This document shows positions 18,914-27,376 of a stretch of DNA of 37,943 nt, piece after piece; positions within the stretch are counted from its first letter, which is position 1, and every line of letters begins with the position of its first letter. The DNA comes from Oscillospiraceae bacterium (GTDB lineage: Bacteria; Bacillota; Clostridia; Oscillospirales; CAG-382). The notes beneath the pieces were generated by a model. The model saw nothing but the letters and a program-made list of their open reading frames with translations. It was not told where the DNA came from and did not search any database. The stretch is from NCBI GenBank assembly GCA_015063785.1, contig SVTM01000027.1, positions 1 to 37,943 on the forward strand. Direction: 5' to 3'. The translations under genes were made by a program, and so were the position numbers.

Positions 18914-19267
18914 TTGACTTATATATACGCTTTTTTGTGTGGCGGCGCAATTTGTGCCATTGCACAGATTTTGATAGATAAAACAAAATTGACACCGGGC
19001 AGAATACTCGTATCATTTGTGGTTTTGGGAGTTGTTCTTTCAGGTATCGGTGTTTATGAGCCTTTTGCCGAGTTTGCGGGCGCAGGGGCCAGTGTGCCTA
19101 TCATTGGTTTTGGTCATTTGCTTGCACAAGGGGTTAAGGATGCTGTTGACACAGGCGGCGTCATGGGCATTCTCCGCGGCGGTTTTGAGGGTGCGGCGGC
19201 AGGTCTTTGCGCAGTAATAATTTTTTCGCTTGTTGCGGCAGTGTTTTTTAAGGGAAAAAGAAAATGA
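18914..19267 (+). CDS. spoVAE: Stage V sporulation protein AE
   Basis: This small integral membrane protein of the SpoVA dipicolinate channel has about 117 residues. The sequence YAFLCGGAICAIAQILID, LTPGRILVSFVVLG, FAGAGASVPIIGFGHLLAQG and GGFEGAAAGLCAVIIFSL follows SpoVAE(b) closely. The frame is open to a TTG at 18896 inside spoVAD. TTG 18914 is chosen because AGGTGA lies just upstream and the family N-terminus begins there. It sits four bases after the spoVAD stop, and a palindromic terminator follows. Confidence 0.93.
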   Translation: MTYIYAFLCGGAICAIAQILIDKTKLTPGRILVSFVVLGVVLSGIGVYEPFAEFAGAGASVPIIGFGHLLAQGVKDAVDTGGVMGILRGGFEGAAAGLCAVIIFSLVAAVFFKGKRK

Positions 19268-19300
19268 GGACAGAAAAATATTTTTCTGTCCCTTTTGTTT
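19268..19300. terminator. Terminator after spoVAE
   Basis: A perfect 24-base palindrome (arms 19268-19279 and 19280-19291) starts right after the spoVAE stop and is followed by a T-rich run. It may also serve the convergent AraC gene. Confidence 0.75.
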
Positions 19301-19322
19301 TATAAAAAGCTTCTTTCTTGTT

Positions 19323-20201
19323 TTACGGAACTTCCTTGTTGCCGAAATATTCGTTGTAGCATAACCCCGTCACCTTTTTGAAAAGTCTGCTCATATAGGC
19401 AGGCTCGTTTATACCCACGTTGTATGCCGCCTCTTTCAGCGAAAGGTGTTGGTTGTTGATAAGATCGATGGCCACAGAAACGCGGCGCTTGTTTATGTAT
19501 TCAAGAACCCCCATATTTTTCACTTGCCTGAACATTCTGTGCAGATATCCTTCGGAAATGTTCAGATGTTCTGCAATTTCCGAAACTGTGATTTTTTGGG
19601 CGTAAAACCTGTCGATGTATCTGCATGCTTTTGAAATATAAAGATGCTCGGACGGAGAAACCGCAGGGTCAACGTCGATTTTTTTCATAACGAAGTCGGT
19701 CATCATCCCTGCAAGGACAAACCATTGACCCAGGGCAGAAAGCTTTCCGCGTGCATCGTGTGCAAGGTTCAGAGATGATATCTTGCGAATAATGTTGACC
19801 ACGTCGTCAAATATTCCATCGATCGTTTCGTGATATGGGAGAAGGATAGTACCGTTATCTCTTGTCTTTTTTCTGAAATATTCAATGTCAAGCCCATCTT
19901 CCGAATCATATCGACGCAAAGTGTAGCTTGCTCTCACACCAACCGTAGTGTGGCGTTGTCTTCCCGGTCCGCAAAAATACGTGTTGCATGCCATGTCAGA
20001 AAGAATAGGTGTTGTCATTCTGATAGAAGCAGTTTCTTTTCTGCCATCGTCATGATCAAAAATTATATTTCCATTTTCGATAACTGAAATTTCCAAAAAA
20101 TCCTTCTCTTTGTCGAAGCGATTTTTGTATCTGTCTGTATCGACACTGCAGGCGTGCGATATTTTAGGAATAGACAACAGCTCAATTTCATAAAAAATCA
20201 T
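19323..20201 (-). CDS. AraC family transcriptional regulator
   Basis: The 292-residue regulator has an N-terminal effector-binding region of about 180 residues with weak cupin character. A C-terminal pair of helix-turn-helix motifs (about 190-290) follows: KITVSEIAEHLNISEGYLHRMFRQ and SLKEAAYNVGINEPAYMSRLFKKVTG, each cut from a longer conserved stretch. The gene is divergent from the GH127 gene and its isomerase, so it most likely controls them in response to an arabinose-type sugar. The effector is an inference. Termination probably uses the palindrome after spoVAE. Confidence 0.92.
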   Translation of the reverse strand: MIFYEIELLSIPKISHACSVDTDRYKNRFDKEKDFLEISVIENGNIIFDHDDGRKETASIRMTTPILSDMACNTYFCGPGRQRHTTVGVRASYTLRRYDSEDGLDIEYFRKKTRDNGTILLPYHETIDGIFDDVVNIIRKISSLNLAHDARGKLSALGQWFVLAGMMTDFVMKKIDVDPAVSPSEHLYISKACRYIDRFYAQKITVSEIAEHLNISEGYLHRMFRQVKNMGVLEYINKRRVSVAIDLINNQHLSLKEAAYNVGINEPAYMSRLFKKVTGLCYNEYFGNKEVP

Positions 20202-20257
20202 TGAAAACCCCCATCAAATCGGCGAAAAACCGACTTTTGAAAAAACATATTGCCATG

Positions 20258-20286
20258 ATTATACCATATAATTTCAGTTTTGTACA
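20258..20286 (-). promoter_or_regulatory. Promoter of the AraC gene
   Basis: On the minus strand TGTACA (20286-20281) and a perfect TATAAT (20263-20258) are separated by 17 bases. Confidence 0.55.
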
Positions 20287-20304
20287 TACCGACGAATAAA
20301 TTTT

Positions 20305-20320
20305 TGTTCAGTTTTGAACA
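20305..20320. promoter_or_regulatory. Candidate operator palindrome between AraC and GH127 genes
   Basis: TGTTCA and TGAACA (20305-20310 and 20315-20320) form a perfect inverted repeat around GTTT, flanked by T- and A-runs. Its centre is about 60 bases upstream of the predicted GH127 transcription start, where an AraC-type activator would bind. Confidence 0.45.
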
Positions 20321-20361
20321 CAAAAATCAGAAACGGCTATTTAATATTTTCATCTATGAGT

Positions 20362-20367
20362 TATAAT
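20362..20367 (+). promoter_or_regulatory. -10 element of the GH127 operon
   Basis: A perfect TATAAT is present, but I see no good -35 hexamer at 16-18 bases spacing. That fits a promoter that depends on an activator. Confidence 0.5.
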
Positions 20368-20389
20368 TGAGTACGAAGGGGGAATTATT

Positions 20390-22336
20390 TTGAAAATTTA
20401 CGATAAACTTACTAGATTTCCGCTGGGTGCAATACACTCCGAAGGTTTTCTCAAAGAGCAGATGGAACGAGGAAAAGACGGAATCTGCGGTCATCTTCAC
20501 GAACTTGAACCCGGTATGATAAACGATCCGTATATAAACAAAAGCCATGTGAAAGCCTGGAGCGACGGTAATCAGTCGGGCTGGGGAGGGGAAATATCCG
20601 GAAACTACTGGACGGGATATATCCAGTTTGCCTTCACTCTCAACGATCCCGAAATGATAAAGACTGCCACCTGGTGGGTCGATACTATGATGAAAAAACA
20701 ACGCTCAGACGGATATCTCGGCACCTACTACGAAGAAGATGCGGCATTCTATGAGGATTATAACGCCTGGGGCACCGCTTGTGCAATGAGGGGGCTTCTT
20801 GCATTCTATGAAGCTACCGGAAGGCAAGATGTGTTTGAAGCAGTATATCGCTGTATGCTGTGGTTTTGTGAAACTTGGTCGGGTGATAAAAAGACAAGCT
20901 ATGCCGGCCCGTATATTGTTGAACCGATGATCTATGTCTATAAGATCACCGAAGATGCCCGTATTCTTGATTTCTGTGAGGACTATCTTGATTACCTTTG
21001 CCGTCACGACCTTTTTGCCACCTCATATAAGTCGATGCTTGAAGGTGATTTTCACTACAATTCCAATCATACCGCAGGTCTTGGCTGTCAGGTCCGCATT
21101 CCTGCAATAGTCTATTCGGCAACCGGAAAAGAGGATTATCTCAAAGCGACAGAAAGACGTGTCGGTCAGGTGATCGAAAAATCAATGCACCTGACAGGCG
21201 CCCCCGTGTCTATATCCGAATTTCTCGGACCGGTAAGCGCCACCGCCGAAAGCGAATATTGCAACTTTGCTTTTTTCAATGCCACATATTCAGCACTTTC
21301 CTGCATCACCGGCAAAGCAAAATACGGCGAGCTTATGGAGAGAATGTTCTATAATGCAGCTCAGGGGGCAAGAAAAAAGGATGAAAAAGCAATAGCATAT
21401 CTTTCTGCTCCCAATCAGCTTTATGCCACCGATATCTCGTCAAGCGCCATGTTTGATATGCAGGTCTATGCACCTTGCTATCCGACCGCCTGTTGTCCCG
21501 TAAACGCCGTGGCGGTAGTTCCCGAATTTATCCGCGGAATGTTGCTTCGCGATAGCGACAAAAACGTGTATGTCATGGCGTACGGCCCGTGCAGCCTCGA
21601 ATACGATAATATAAAACTTAAAGTCGACACATTTTATCCTTTCAGAAATTCCGTAAAGATTGTGCTTTCGTGCGGTGGCTCTTTTGCGCTCAACCTGAGA
21701 ATACCCGAGTGGAGCAGGGGATACACCGTTAAAGTAAACGGGGTGTCGTTTGACGTTTCTGAAAAGGACGGTTTTGCCGTCATCGAAAAAGCGTGGATCG
21801 AAGGCGATGAGGTTGAAATAGATTTTGAGGCAAAAGTAGAAATAGTAAAGATAGACGACACAGACGCTTCAAAAAAATATCCAATTGCCATAAAGTACGG
21901 TCCGCTTGTGTATTCATATCATCCGCAGGAAAACTGGATACCCATCAAGGGCAGCCCCATGACGGCACTTCCCGAAGGTTGGAGCTGGTACAATGTGATG
22001 CCCGTTCACGTAGAAGCGGATTTGCACGATCCCCACGACCGAATGGGCGTGCGAAAGTATCAGATATCCTGGAATCTCGCTCTTGACGAGCATCTTTCTC
22101 CCGACGATGTTGAAATAGAACTTGTTGACAAAAACGGCTACCCCTGGGAAAATCCGATGATAAAGCTACATACCCATTGCTATAAGGCACCAAATCTTGT
22201 TGCACCCTATCCTACAAAGACCTTTGAACCTTTCGGCGATTATCAGGAGGTCACAGATAAGCTTGATCTTGAACTTGTGCCATACGGTTGCACAAACCTC
22301 AGAGTGACCTATTTTCCAAAAGCAAAGTTGAAATAA
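20390..22336 (+). CDS. Glycoside hydrolase family 127-like (beta-L-arabinofuranosidase)
   Basis: The 648-residue protein has the (alpha/alpha)6 barrel pattern of DUF1680/GH127 enzymes, several of which remove beta-L-arabinofuranose from plant glycoproteins. The zinc site and cysteine nucleophile of the family are represented by ESEYCNFA (E-x-C) and TACCPVNAVA (CC). An acid/base glutamate is plausible in SISEFLGPV. No signal peptide is seen, so it should act in the cytoplasm on imported oligosaccharides. Translation starts at TTG 20390 with AAGGGGG seven bases upstream. An isomerase gene follows 11 bases later. The substrate is inferred from the family and could be another pentofuranoside. Confidence 0.87.
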   Translation: MKIYDKLTRFPLGAIHSEGFLKEQMERGKDGICGHLHELEPGMINDPYINKSHVKAWSDGNQSGWGGEISGNYWTGYIQFAFTLNDPEMIKTATWWVDTMMKKQRSDGYLGTYYEEDAAFYEDYNAWGTACAMRGLLAFYEATGRQDVFEAVYRCMLWFCETWSGDKKTSYAGPYIVEPMIYVYKITEDARILDFCEDYLDYLCRHDLFATSYKSMLEGDFHYNSNHTAGLGCQVRIPAIVYSATGKEDYLKATERRVGQVIEKSMHLTGAPVSISEFLGPVSATAESEYCNFAFFNATYSALSCITGKAKYGELMERMFYNAAQGARKKDEKAIAYLSAPNQLYATDISSSAMFDMQVYAPCYPTACCPVNAVAVVPEFIRGMLLRDSDKNVYVMAYGPCSLEYDNIKLKVDTFYPFRNSVKIVLSCGGSFALNLRIPEWSRGYTVKVNGVSFDVSEKDGFAVIEKAWIEGDEVEIDFEAKVEIVKIDDTDASKKYPIAIKYGPLVYSYHPQENWIPIKGSPMTALPEGWSWYNVMPVHVEADLHDPHDRMGVRKYQISWNLALDEHLSPDDVEIELVDKNGYPWENPMIKLHTHCYKAPNLVAPYPTKTFEPFGDYQEVTDKLDLELVPYGCTNLRVTYFPKAKLK

Positions 22337-22347
22337 GGAGAAAAAAC

Positions 22348-23256
22348 ATGAAACTTGCTACCACAACGGGTGATTTCGGAAACTATTGCAAAACTCATAA
22401 GGAAATGTTAAAGTGTGTTTATGAAGCAGGTTTCCGCTATGCGGATCTCAGCCTTTACAATCTTGATATCAAAAACGGCAACCCTTTTATGGAAGACGGC
22501 TGGAAAGAATACACCTGCGACCTTGCTGAATATGCCAAAAAGCTTGGCGTAACCTTCGTTCAGGCGCATTCTCCCGGTATGCGCGGAAACGTGCTCGATC
22601 ATAACGAGCATTATGATTATTTTCTTGATGCCACATGCAGATCCATCGAGATATGCTCTCTGCTCGGTATAAAAAACACAGTTTTTCACACGGGCTTTAT
22701 GGAGGGTGTTTCGAAGGAGGAATATTTCAGAGAAAATGCCGATTTTGTCCGTAAACTTATTCCGACGATGGAAAAATGCGGTGTAACACTTTGTATCGAA
22801 AACAGCACAAAGGTGAATATGGGCACAAAGTATTTCTTCCTCGAAGGTTGCGAGATGAACGAGTTTATCGACTATGTCGGTCATCCTTTGCTCAAGTGCT
22901 GCTGGGACGTGGGACACGCAAACCTGGAGGGACACAATTACAAAGATATCGTCGATATGAAAGACAATCTTGTCGCACTTCATATTCACGATAATTTCAA
23001 TTTCGATTCACATCAGATGCCTTTTACGGGAAATATCAATATGGACGAAGTTATGCAGGCGCTTATGGAGATAGACTACAAAGGATATTTCACCATGGAG
23101 GCAGAATGGACGTTCAGCCCCGGCAGAGTACGCAAAAACCCACGCGACAACGAAAGACTTCGCGATATTCCGCTTGAAATAAAGCTTGATGCAGAAAAGC
23201 TTCTCTTCAAGGTTGGAAAATGGATACTTGAATCCTACGATTGTTACGAGGAATAA
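22348..23256 (+). CDS. Sugar phosphate isomerase/epimerase family TIM-barrel protein
   Basis: The 302-residue protein belongs to the AP-endonuclease 2-like sugar isomerase/epimerase family. Typical segments are FRYADLSLYNL, VQAHSPG, NTVFHTGF, TLCIENSTKVN, CCWDVGHANLEG, LHIHDNF and GYFTMEAEW, giving the metal-binding Glu, Asp, His and Glu positions at strand ends. The ATG has AAGGAG seven bases upstream. The gene is 11 bases behind the GH127 gene and ends in a shared terminator. It probably converts a sugar released by the glycosidase, but the substrate is unknown. Confidence 0.87.
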   Translation: MKLATTTGDFGNYCKTHKEMLKCVYEAGFRYADLSLYNLDIKNGNPFMEDGWKEYTCDLAEYAKKLGVTFVQAHSPGMRGNVLDHNEHYDYFLDATCRSIEICSLLGIKNTVFHTGFMEGVSKEEYFRENADFVRKLIPTMEKCGVTLCIENSTKVNMGTKYFFLEGCEMNEFIDYVGHPLLKCCWDVGHANLEGHNYKDIVDMKDNLVALHIHDNFNFDSHQMPFTGNINMDEVMQALMEIDYKGYFTMEAEWTFSPGRVRKNPRDNERLRDIPLEIKLDAEKLLFKVGKWILESYDCYEE

Positions 23257-23264
23257 AACAAAAA

Positions 23265-23293
23265 ACGCCGCTGATACTCAGCGGCGTTTTTTT
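23265..23293. terminator. Bidirectional terminator
   Basis: Ten-base perfect arms (23265-23274 and 23278-23287) pair around TAC. An A-run lies on the left and a T-run on the right, so it serves both the isomerase gene (+) and the cyclophilin gene (-). Confidence 0.9.
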
Positions 23294-23774
23294 ATAATAC
23301 GGTTACCTTTGCCATTTTCTGTTCTTCTCTGGGACGGTCGTTTCTGCCTGTCGAGCAGGTTGCAATCTCGTCGAGAGTATCAAAACCGTCGGTCATCTTG
23401 CCGAATGCTGCGTACTGTCCGTCAAGATGGGGAGCATCCTCGTGCATGATGAAGAATTGTGAGCCTGCAGAGTCGGGCATCATCGAGCGCGCCATAGAGA
23501 TAACGCCACGTGTGTGCTTGAGATCGTTTTTGATTCCGTTAGATGCAAACTCGCCTTTGATAGAGTAGCCGGGGCCGCCGCAACCGGTTCCGTCGGGATC
23601 ACCGCCCTGAATCATAAAGCCTTCGATAACTCTGTGGAATATGAGCCCGTCATAAAACCCTTCGCTTGCGAGCTTTACAAAGTTTTCAACAGTGATGGGA
23701 GCGATGTCGGGGTAAAGCTCAAGAGTCATTTTCTTTCCGCTTTCCATTTCGATAATAACAGTTTTTGTGTTCAT
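23292..23774 (-). CDS. Peptidylprolyl isomerase, cyclophilin type
   Basis: The 160-residue cytoplasmic cyclophilin catalyses cis-trans isomerisation of prolyl bonds. Family motifs are APITVENFVKLASEGFYDG, FHRVIEGFMIQGGDPDGTGCGGPG (shown in part, about residues 47-70), ISMARSMMPDSAGSQFFI and HLDGQYAAFGKMTDG. The active-site Arg in FHRV and the Phe in QFFI are intact. There is no signal peptide. It has its own promoter overlapping the end of ylbJ. Confidence 0.95.
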   Translation of the reverse strand: MNTKTVIIEMESGKKMTLELYPDIAPITVENFVKLASEGFYDGLIFHRVIEGFMIQGGDPDGTGCGGPGYSIKGEFASNGIKNDLKHTRGVISMARSMMPDSAGSQFFIMHEDAPHLDGQYAAFGKMTDGFDTLDEIATCSTGRNDRPREEQKMAKVTVL

Positions 23775-23808
23775 TCAGAAATAATCCTTTCTATGTTTTT
23801 CGTCTTAT

Positions 23809-23837
23809 ATTGTATCATGCATTTGTGTTAAAGTAAA
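23809..23837 (-). promoter_or_regulatory. Promoter of the cyclophilin gene
   Basis: On the minus strand TTTACT (23837-23832) and an extended TGATACAAT (-10 hexamer 23814-23809) have a 17-base spacer. The -35 overlaps the last codons of ylbJ. Confidence 0.6.
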
Positions 23838-24751
23838 GAGCTTTGTATCAAAAAAAGCGTGATTGATGAAAAAAACAAGGTCAAAACAAAAACCGAAAGC
23901 CTTTTCAATACATATTGTTTTGCATCAAAAAGCGCATCTCCTGCGCAAAATCTTACCTGAAACCCCACCGAAAGCCCTCCGAAACTGCAAAAAAAGCAAA
24001 CGACAAAAAGCTTTGCAAAGTATGGTAGATTTGCCGCCTTTGAAACGCCGGACACAGCTTCGAAAATGCCTGATGTGAGTATGCTCGCACCTTCCGAAGC
24101 GCCGAGTCTTTTAAAAACCGCACATGCAAGATCGCCTGCCAACGAGAAAAATATAACAAATCCGCAAATCTCCACAAAGCTTTTTGCCGATCTCGCAACG
24201 CTTGAAGACAAACTCTCGTAAGGTGGATTTTTTGGAAGTTCAATACTGCAATCCTGCTTTGTTTTCATAAAATGTGCGCATAACACCACCGCAAGCATCT
24301 GACTCAAGTACAAAACAACCCCAGCTGTTTGCGATGAAAAGATACATCTGCCCACGAAGAAGATAAGAAAAGCGGGACTTGCATTGTTGCATAAAACCAC
24401 CGTTTTTTTTGCTTCGCTTGCTGTAATGTTTCCATTTTCATACAAATCTTTTGCAACGACAGACGGAATTGGATATCCACACAAAAGCCCTATGAGAAAC
24501 ACGGGTACTGTTTTTTTTGAGAAACCTGAAATACTGTCTATGTTTTTATGTTTATTACTGTTGTTTATACGAATGTACTGACTGATCTGCTTTGACAAAA
24601 CTGACATGGGAAAAAGTGACGGCAGAAGGTTTGCGGTACACTTTTCAAAGGAGCTTGAAACACTTTCAAAAATCACCTCCGGAAACAAAAACATAAGTGC
24701 CGTCATCAATATTGCTCCGCCGCCTGCCGCCCATTTGCGATTTTCTGACAT
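23828..24751 (-). CDS. ylbJ: Sporulation integral membrane protein YlbJ
   Basis: The 307-residue multi-spanning protein is of the YlbJ type, needed for spore cortex formation in Bacillus. Diagnostic segments are NLLPSLFPMSVLS, LCGYPIPSVVAKDLYENG and VVLCNNASPAFLIFFVGR, the conserved Gly-Tyr-Pro and Asn-x-x-Ser-Pro motifs of the family. About seven hydrophobic segments are visible. The protein is shorter than the Bacillus version (about 400 residues), as is usual in Clostridia. The ATG at 24751 has GGAG upstream. It is divergent from yqfC, another sporulation gene, and the spacing of about 60 bases suggests a shared sporulation control region. Confidence 0.88.
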   Translation of the reverse strand: MSENRKWAAGGGAILMTALMFLFPEVIFESVSSSFEKCTANLLPSLFPMSVLSKQISQYIRINNSNKHKNIDSISGFSKKTVPVFLIGLLCGYPIPSVVAKDLYENGNITASEAKKTVVLCNNASPAFLIFFVGRCIFSSQTAGVVLYLSQMLAVVLCAHFMKTKQDCSIELPKNPPYESLSSSVARSAKSFVEICGFVIFFSLAGDLACAVFKRLGASEGASILTSGIFEAVSGVSKAANLPYFAKLFVVCFFCSFGGLSVGFQVRFCAGDALFDAKQYVLKRLSVFVLTLFFSSITLFLIQSSLL

Positions 24752-24811
24752 AAAGAACGCTCCGCTTCAATAAAGTTTATTATGATCAAAATTATTATAC
24801 GAGGGCAGAGC

Positions 24812-25108
24812 TTGAAGAATTACAGAAAAAATGTTGTGGAAAAAACATCAGTCGCCCAAAAGCTTTCGAAAAAAAGCGAACTTCCCTTCGACGTCCTTGC
24901 CGGTTTTCCGCAAATCAAGATTAGATCGGGCAGGGAACTGATCGTCGAGGGCAAATGCAGATTGACCGAATATTCTTGTGAGAAGATCGGTGTTTTATGC
25001 TTGGGAACAGAAATGACGGTTACCGGTAGGGGACTTAATGTGTGCCACATGGATTCAAAAGCCTTGGTGATTTCCGGAATAATATGCGCGGTGTTTTTCG
25101 AGGAATGA
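24812..25108 (+). CDS. yqfC: YqfC/YabP family sporulation protein
   Basis: The protein is about 98 residues from the TTG start. The core SELPFDVLAGFPQIKIRSGRELIVEGKCRL, quoted only in part, and the tail ALVISGIICAVFFEE match YqfC, a mother-cell sporulation protein of the YabP/YqfC family. The frame also contains an ATG at 24782 without a ribosome binding site. TTG 24812 has GAGGG at suitable distance and gives the family's short N-terminus. It lies three bases before yqfD, the usual partner. Confidence 0.85.
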   Translation: MKNYRKNVVEKTSVAQKLSKKSELPFDVLAGFPQIKIRSGRELIVEGKCRLTEYSCEKIGVLCLGTEMTVTGRGLNVCHMDSKALVISGIICAVFFEE

Positions 25109-25111
25109 GTT

Positions 25112-26299
25112 ATGATTGGGAAAATAGTTGATTTTATTATCGGCAGAGCATCTTTTGTCATAACCGCAAAGAATTCCCACGACGTGGCAGTGCTAAATAT
25201 TTTGCGCGAGAGCGGTTTTTACGGCTGCCGTGTGTCGCAAGGAAAGATAACCTTTTCGTGCGATTGTGAAAAGGCAAGGGGAATATCAAAAAAACTCGAT
25301 GCTCTCGGCGTGCCGTACGATCTTGACATGGTCGGCATTGTGTATTATGCAAAAAGGTTGCTTTCAAGAGTCGGCGTTCTTGCAGGTGTTATTGTTGCCG
25401 TTCTTCTCAACGGATTTTTTTCGGATATCATCTGGCACATAGACGTTCGCGGAAACAAAAACATTTCTGACGATGATATCTTGCGCAGACTGTACGGCTT
25501 TGGCGTGTACGAGGGATGCAGGAAAAGCGATATAGATATCAAAAGTCTGACCCGTGATTATATGCTGTCTGACGACAGAGTGTCTTTTATGCATATGAAT
25601 GTAAACGGTACAAACGCTGTGGTTGAAGTGGCGGAGGGAGTGAAAAAAGGCAAAACCGAAAATGACAAAAAAGCTCCCTGCAACATCATTGCAAAATGCG
25701 ATGGTATCGTAACGAGAATTGATGTTTACAGCGGCGGTAGGGAGGTGGAAAACGGTCAAAGCGTTGTAAAAGGTCAGCTTCTTATCTCGTCTTTTTTCGA
25801 AACTCGCACAGTGGGGCATCTTTTGCGCAGGGCAAAGGGAACTGTTTTTGCAAACACAGAGCCTGTTTTTGAAATGCGTATACCAAAATACAAGTACGAG
25901 GCTTGTTCAACATGGCAAGAGAAGAAAAGAAGCGTTTCTTTTCTCGATTATTCTTTGCCGATAGACGGCGGAACGCTTGTGATGAGAGAAGAAAAGACAC
26001 AACTTGAAACCCATAGAAAGCCTGTCTTTCTCATCGGAAACCTCCTTTTACCGCTGACTCTTGAAGAGGAAAACTACACCCTTCAAGAATACGAGCAAAA
26101 AGAGCGCACTCTTTCTGAGGCACAAAAGATTTTTGATAATGAGTATAAAAGCTGGAAAAGTGAATTTTTGAAGAATGGTCAGATACTTTCTGACGAGATA
26201 GAAGAATACGAACAAGACGGATTTTACGTCTTTGTCTGCCGCCTTTCGTGTATTGAAAACATCGGAATTGATAAACCGTTTGAAATAAGGGAAAACTAA
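25112..26299 (+). CDS. yqfD: Sporulation protein YqfD
   Basis: The 395-residue protein matches YqfD, a sigma-E-controlled membrane protein of unknown role that is always next to yqfC. A cytoplasmic N-terminal part of about 85 residues precedes a transmembrane segment (about 86-108, VGVLAGVIVAVLLNGFF). An extracytoplasmic region with WHIDVRGNKNISDDDILRRL (a POTRA-like opening) follows, then a long soluble domain. Spacing to yqfC suggests coupling. The gap to phoH carries a separate promoter. Confidence 0.9.
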   Translation: MIGKIVDFIIGRASFVITAKNSHDVAVLNILRESGFYGCRVSQGKITFSCDCEKARGISKKLDALGVPYDLDMVGIVYYAKRLLSRVGVLAGVIVAVLLNGFFSDIIWHIDVRGNKNISDDDILRRLYGFGVYEGCRKSDIDIKSLTRDYMLSDDRVSFMHMNVNGTNAVVEVAEGVKKGKTENDKKAPCNIIAKCDGIVTRIDVYSGGREVENGQSVVKGQLLISSFFETRTVGHLLRRAKGTVFANTEPVFEMRIPKYKYEACSTWQEKKRSVSFLDYSLPIDGGTLVMREEKTQLETHRKPVFLIGNLLLPLTLEEENYTLQEYEQKERTLSEAQKIFDNEYKSWKSEFLKNGQILSDEIEEYEQDGFYVFVCRLSCIENIGIDKPFEIREN

Positions 26300-26312
26300 A
26301 TTGCAAAACTAC

Positions 26313-26341
26313 TTGAAAATATATATAGTTTGTGATAAAAT
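26313..26341 (+). promoter_or_regulatory. Promoter of the phoH operon
   Basis: TTGAAA (26313-26318) and TAAAAT (26336-26341) have a 17-base spacer. This vegetative promoter would uncouple phoH and the genes downstream from the sporulation pair yqfCD. Confidence 0.6.
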
Positions 26342-26374
26342 ATATAAGGAAAATTATGATCGAAGGGACATCTT

Positions 26375-27376
26375 ATGGCAGAAAAAATCCTTGAAAATCT
26401 CACCCATGAAAAAATATCGGCTCTTTTTGGTTCTTATGATGCAAACGCCCAAATAATCGAAGAAGAATGTGCTGTTTCGCTTTTTGCGGCAGACGGCAGC
26501 ATCAAGATAGTCGGGACAGATGAGGCGTGTGTCAGCAAAGCGCACGCAGTGCTCGAAAGTCTGTCGCTTCTTCTCAACACCGCAGGCAGCATCACAGAAC
26601 AGAATATAAGATATGCGATATCCTCGATTAACCGAGAAAATACCGAAGAGCTTTCAAAGCTTGACGGCGATTGCGTATGTATTACCAGCCGCGGAAAACC
26701 GATAAAAGCCAAAACCATCGGCCAGAAAAAATATGTCGAAGCAATATCCAAAAATACGGTGGTGTTGGGAATCGGCCCCGCAGGTACGGGAAAAACCTTC
26801 CTTGCCGTTGCCATGGCGGTAAACGCGCTTCGAAAAAAAGAGGTCAGCAGAATAGTCCTTACCCGTCCTGCGGTTGAAGCAGGTGAAAAGCTCGGATTCT
26901 TGCCGGGTGATCTTCAAAACAAGATAGACCCGTACCTTCGCCCTCTGCACGATGCCCTGTATGAAATGCTCGGTGCCGAAGGATATGCGCGAAATCTCGA
27001 AAAAGGCGCCATCGAGATCGCCCCCCTTGCATACATGCGCGGACGAACCCTTGACGATTCTTTTATAATACTCGATGAGGCGCAGAACACCACCCCTGAA
27101 CAGATGAAAATGTTTCTCACCCGTCTCGGTTTTGGATCAAAGATAGTTGTAACAGGGGATATAACCCAGATCGACCTTCCCGACGGTCACCGCTCGGGAC
27201 TTATTGAGGCTGCAAAGATTATATCAGATGTCGACGGAGTAAGCGTTCACAGGCTTTCTGATCGCGATATCGTCCGTCATGCTCTCGTTCAGAAAATAAT
27301 CCTTGCCTACGACAGGTACGAACAACACAGAAAGGTACAAAAAACAGACAATGAAAAACAGGATATATATCAATAA
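26375..27376 (+). CDS. phoH: PhoH family ATPase
   Basis: The 333-residue protein is a PhoH-like P-loop ATPase. Walker A is GPAGTGKTFLAVAMAV (about residue 134), Walker B is FIILDEAQNTT, and TGDITQIDLP follows; an N-terminal KH-like segment precedes them. The family is tied to RNA metabolism, and its gene is conserved beside ybeY. AAGGGA precedes the ATG. Its last 26 bases overlap the start of the ybeY-era fusion, so translation is coupled. Confidence 0.95.
   Translation: MAEKILENLTHEKISALFGSYDANAQIIEEECAVSLFAADGSIKIVGTDEACVSKAHAVLESLSLLLNTAGSITEQNIRYAISSINRENTEELSKLDGDCVCITSRGKPIKAKTIGQKKYVEAISKNTVVLGIGPAGTGKTFLAVAMAVNALRKKEVSRIVLTRPAVEAGEKLGFLPGDLQNKIDPYLRPLHDALYEMLGAEGYARNLEKGAIEIAPLAYMRGRTLDDSFIILDEAQNTTPEQMKMFLTRLGFGSKIVVTGDITQIDLPDGHRSGLIEAAKIISDVDGVSVHRLSDRDIVRHALVQKIILAYDRYEQHRKVQKTDNEKQDIYQ

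Noticed and set aside
24752..24811. Sigma-E promoters between ylbJ and yqfC
   Set aside because: The region is AT-rich and well placed, but I could not find hexamers close enough to the sigma-E consensus to claim either.
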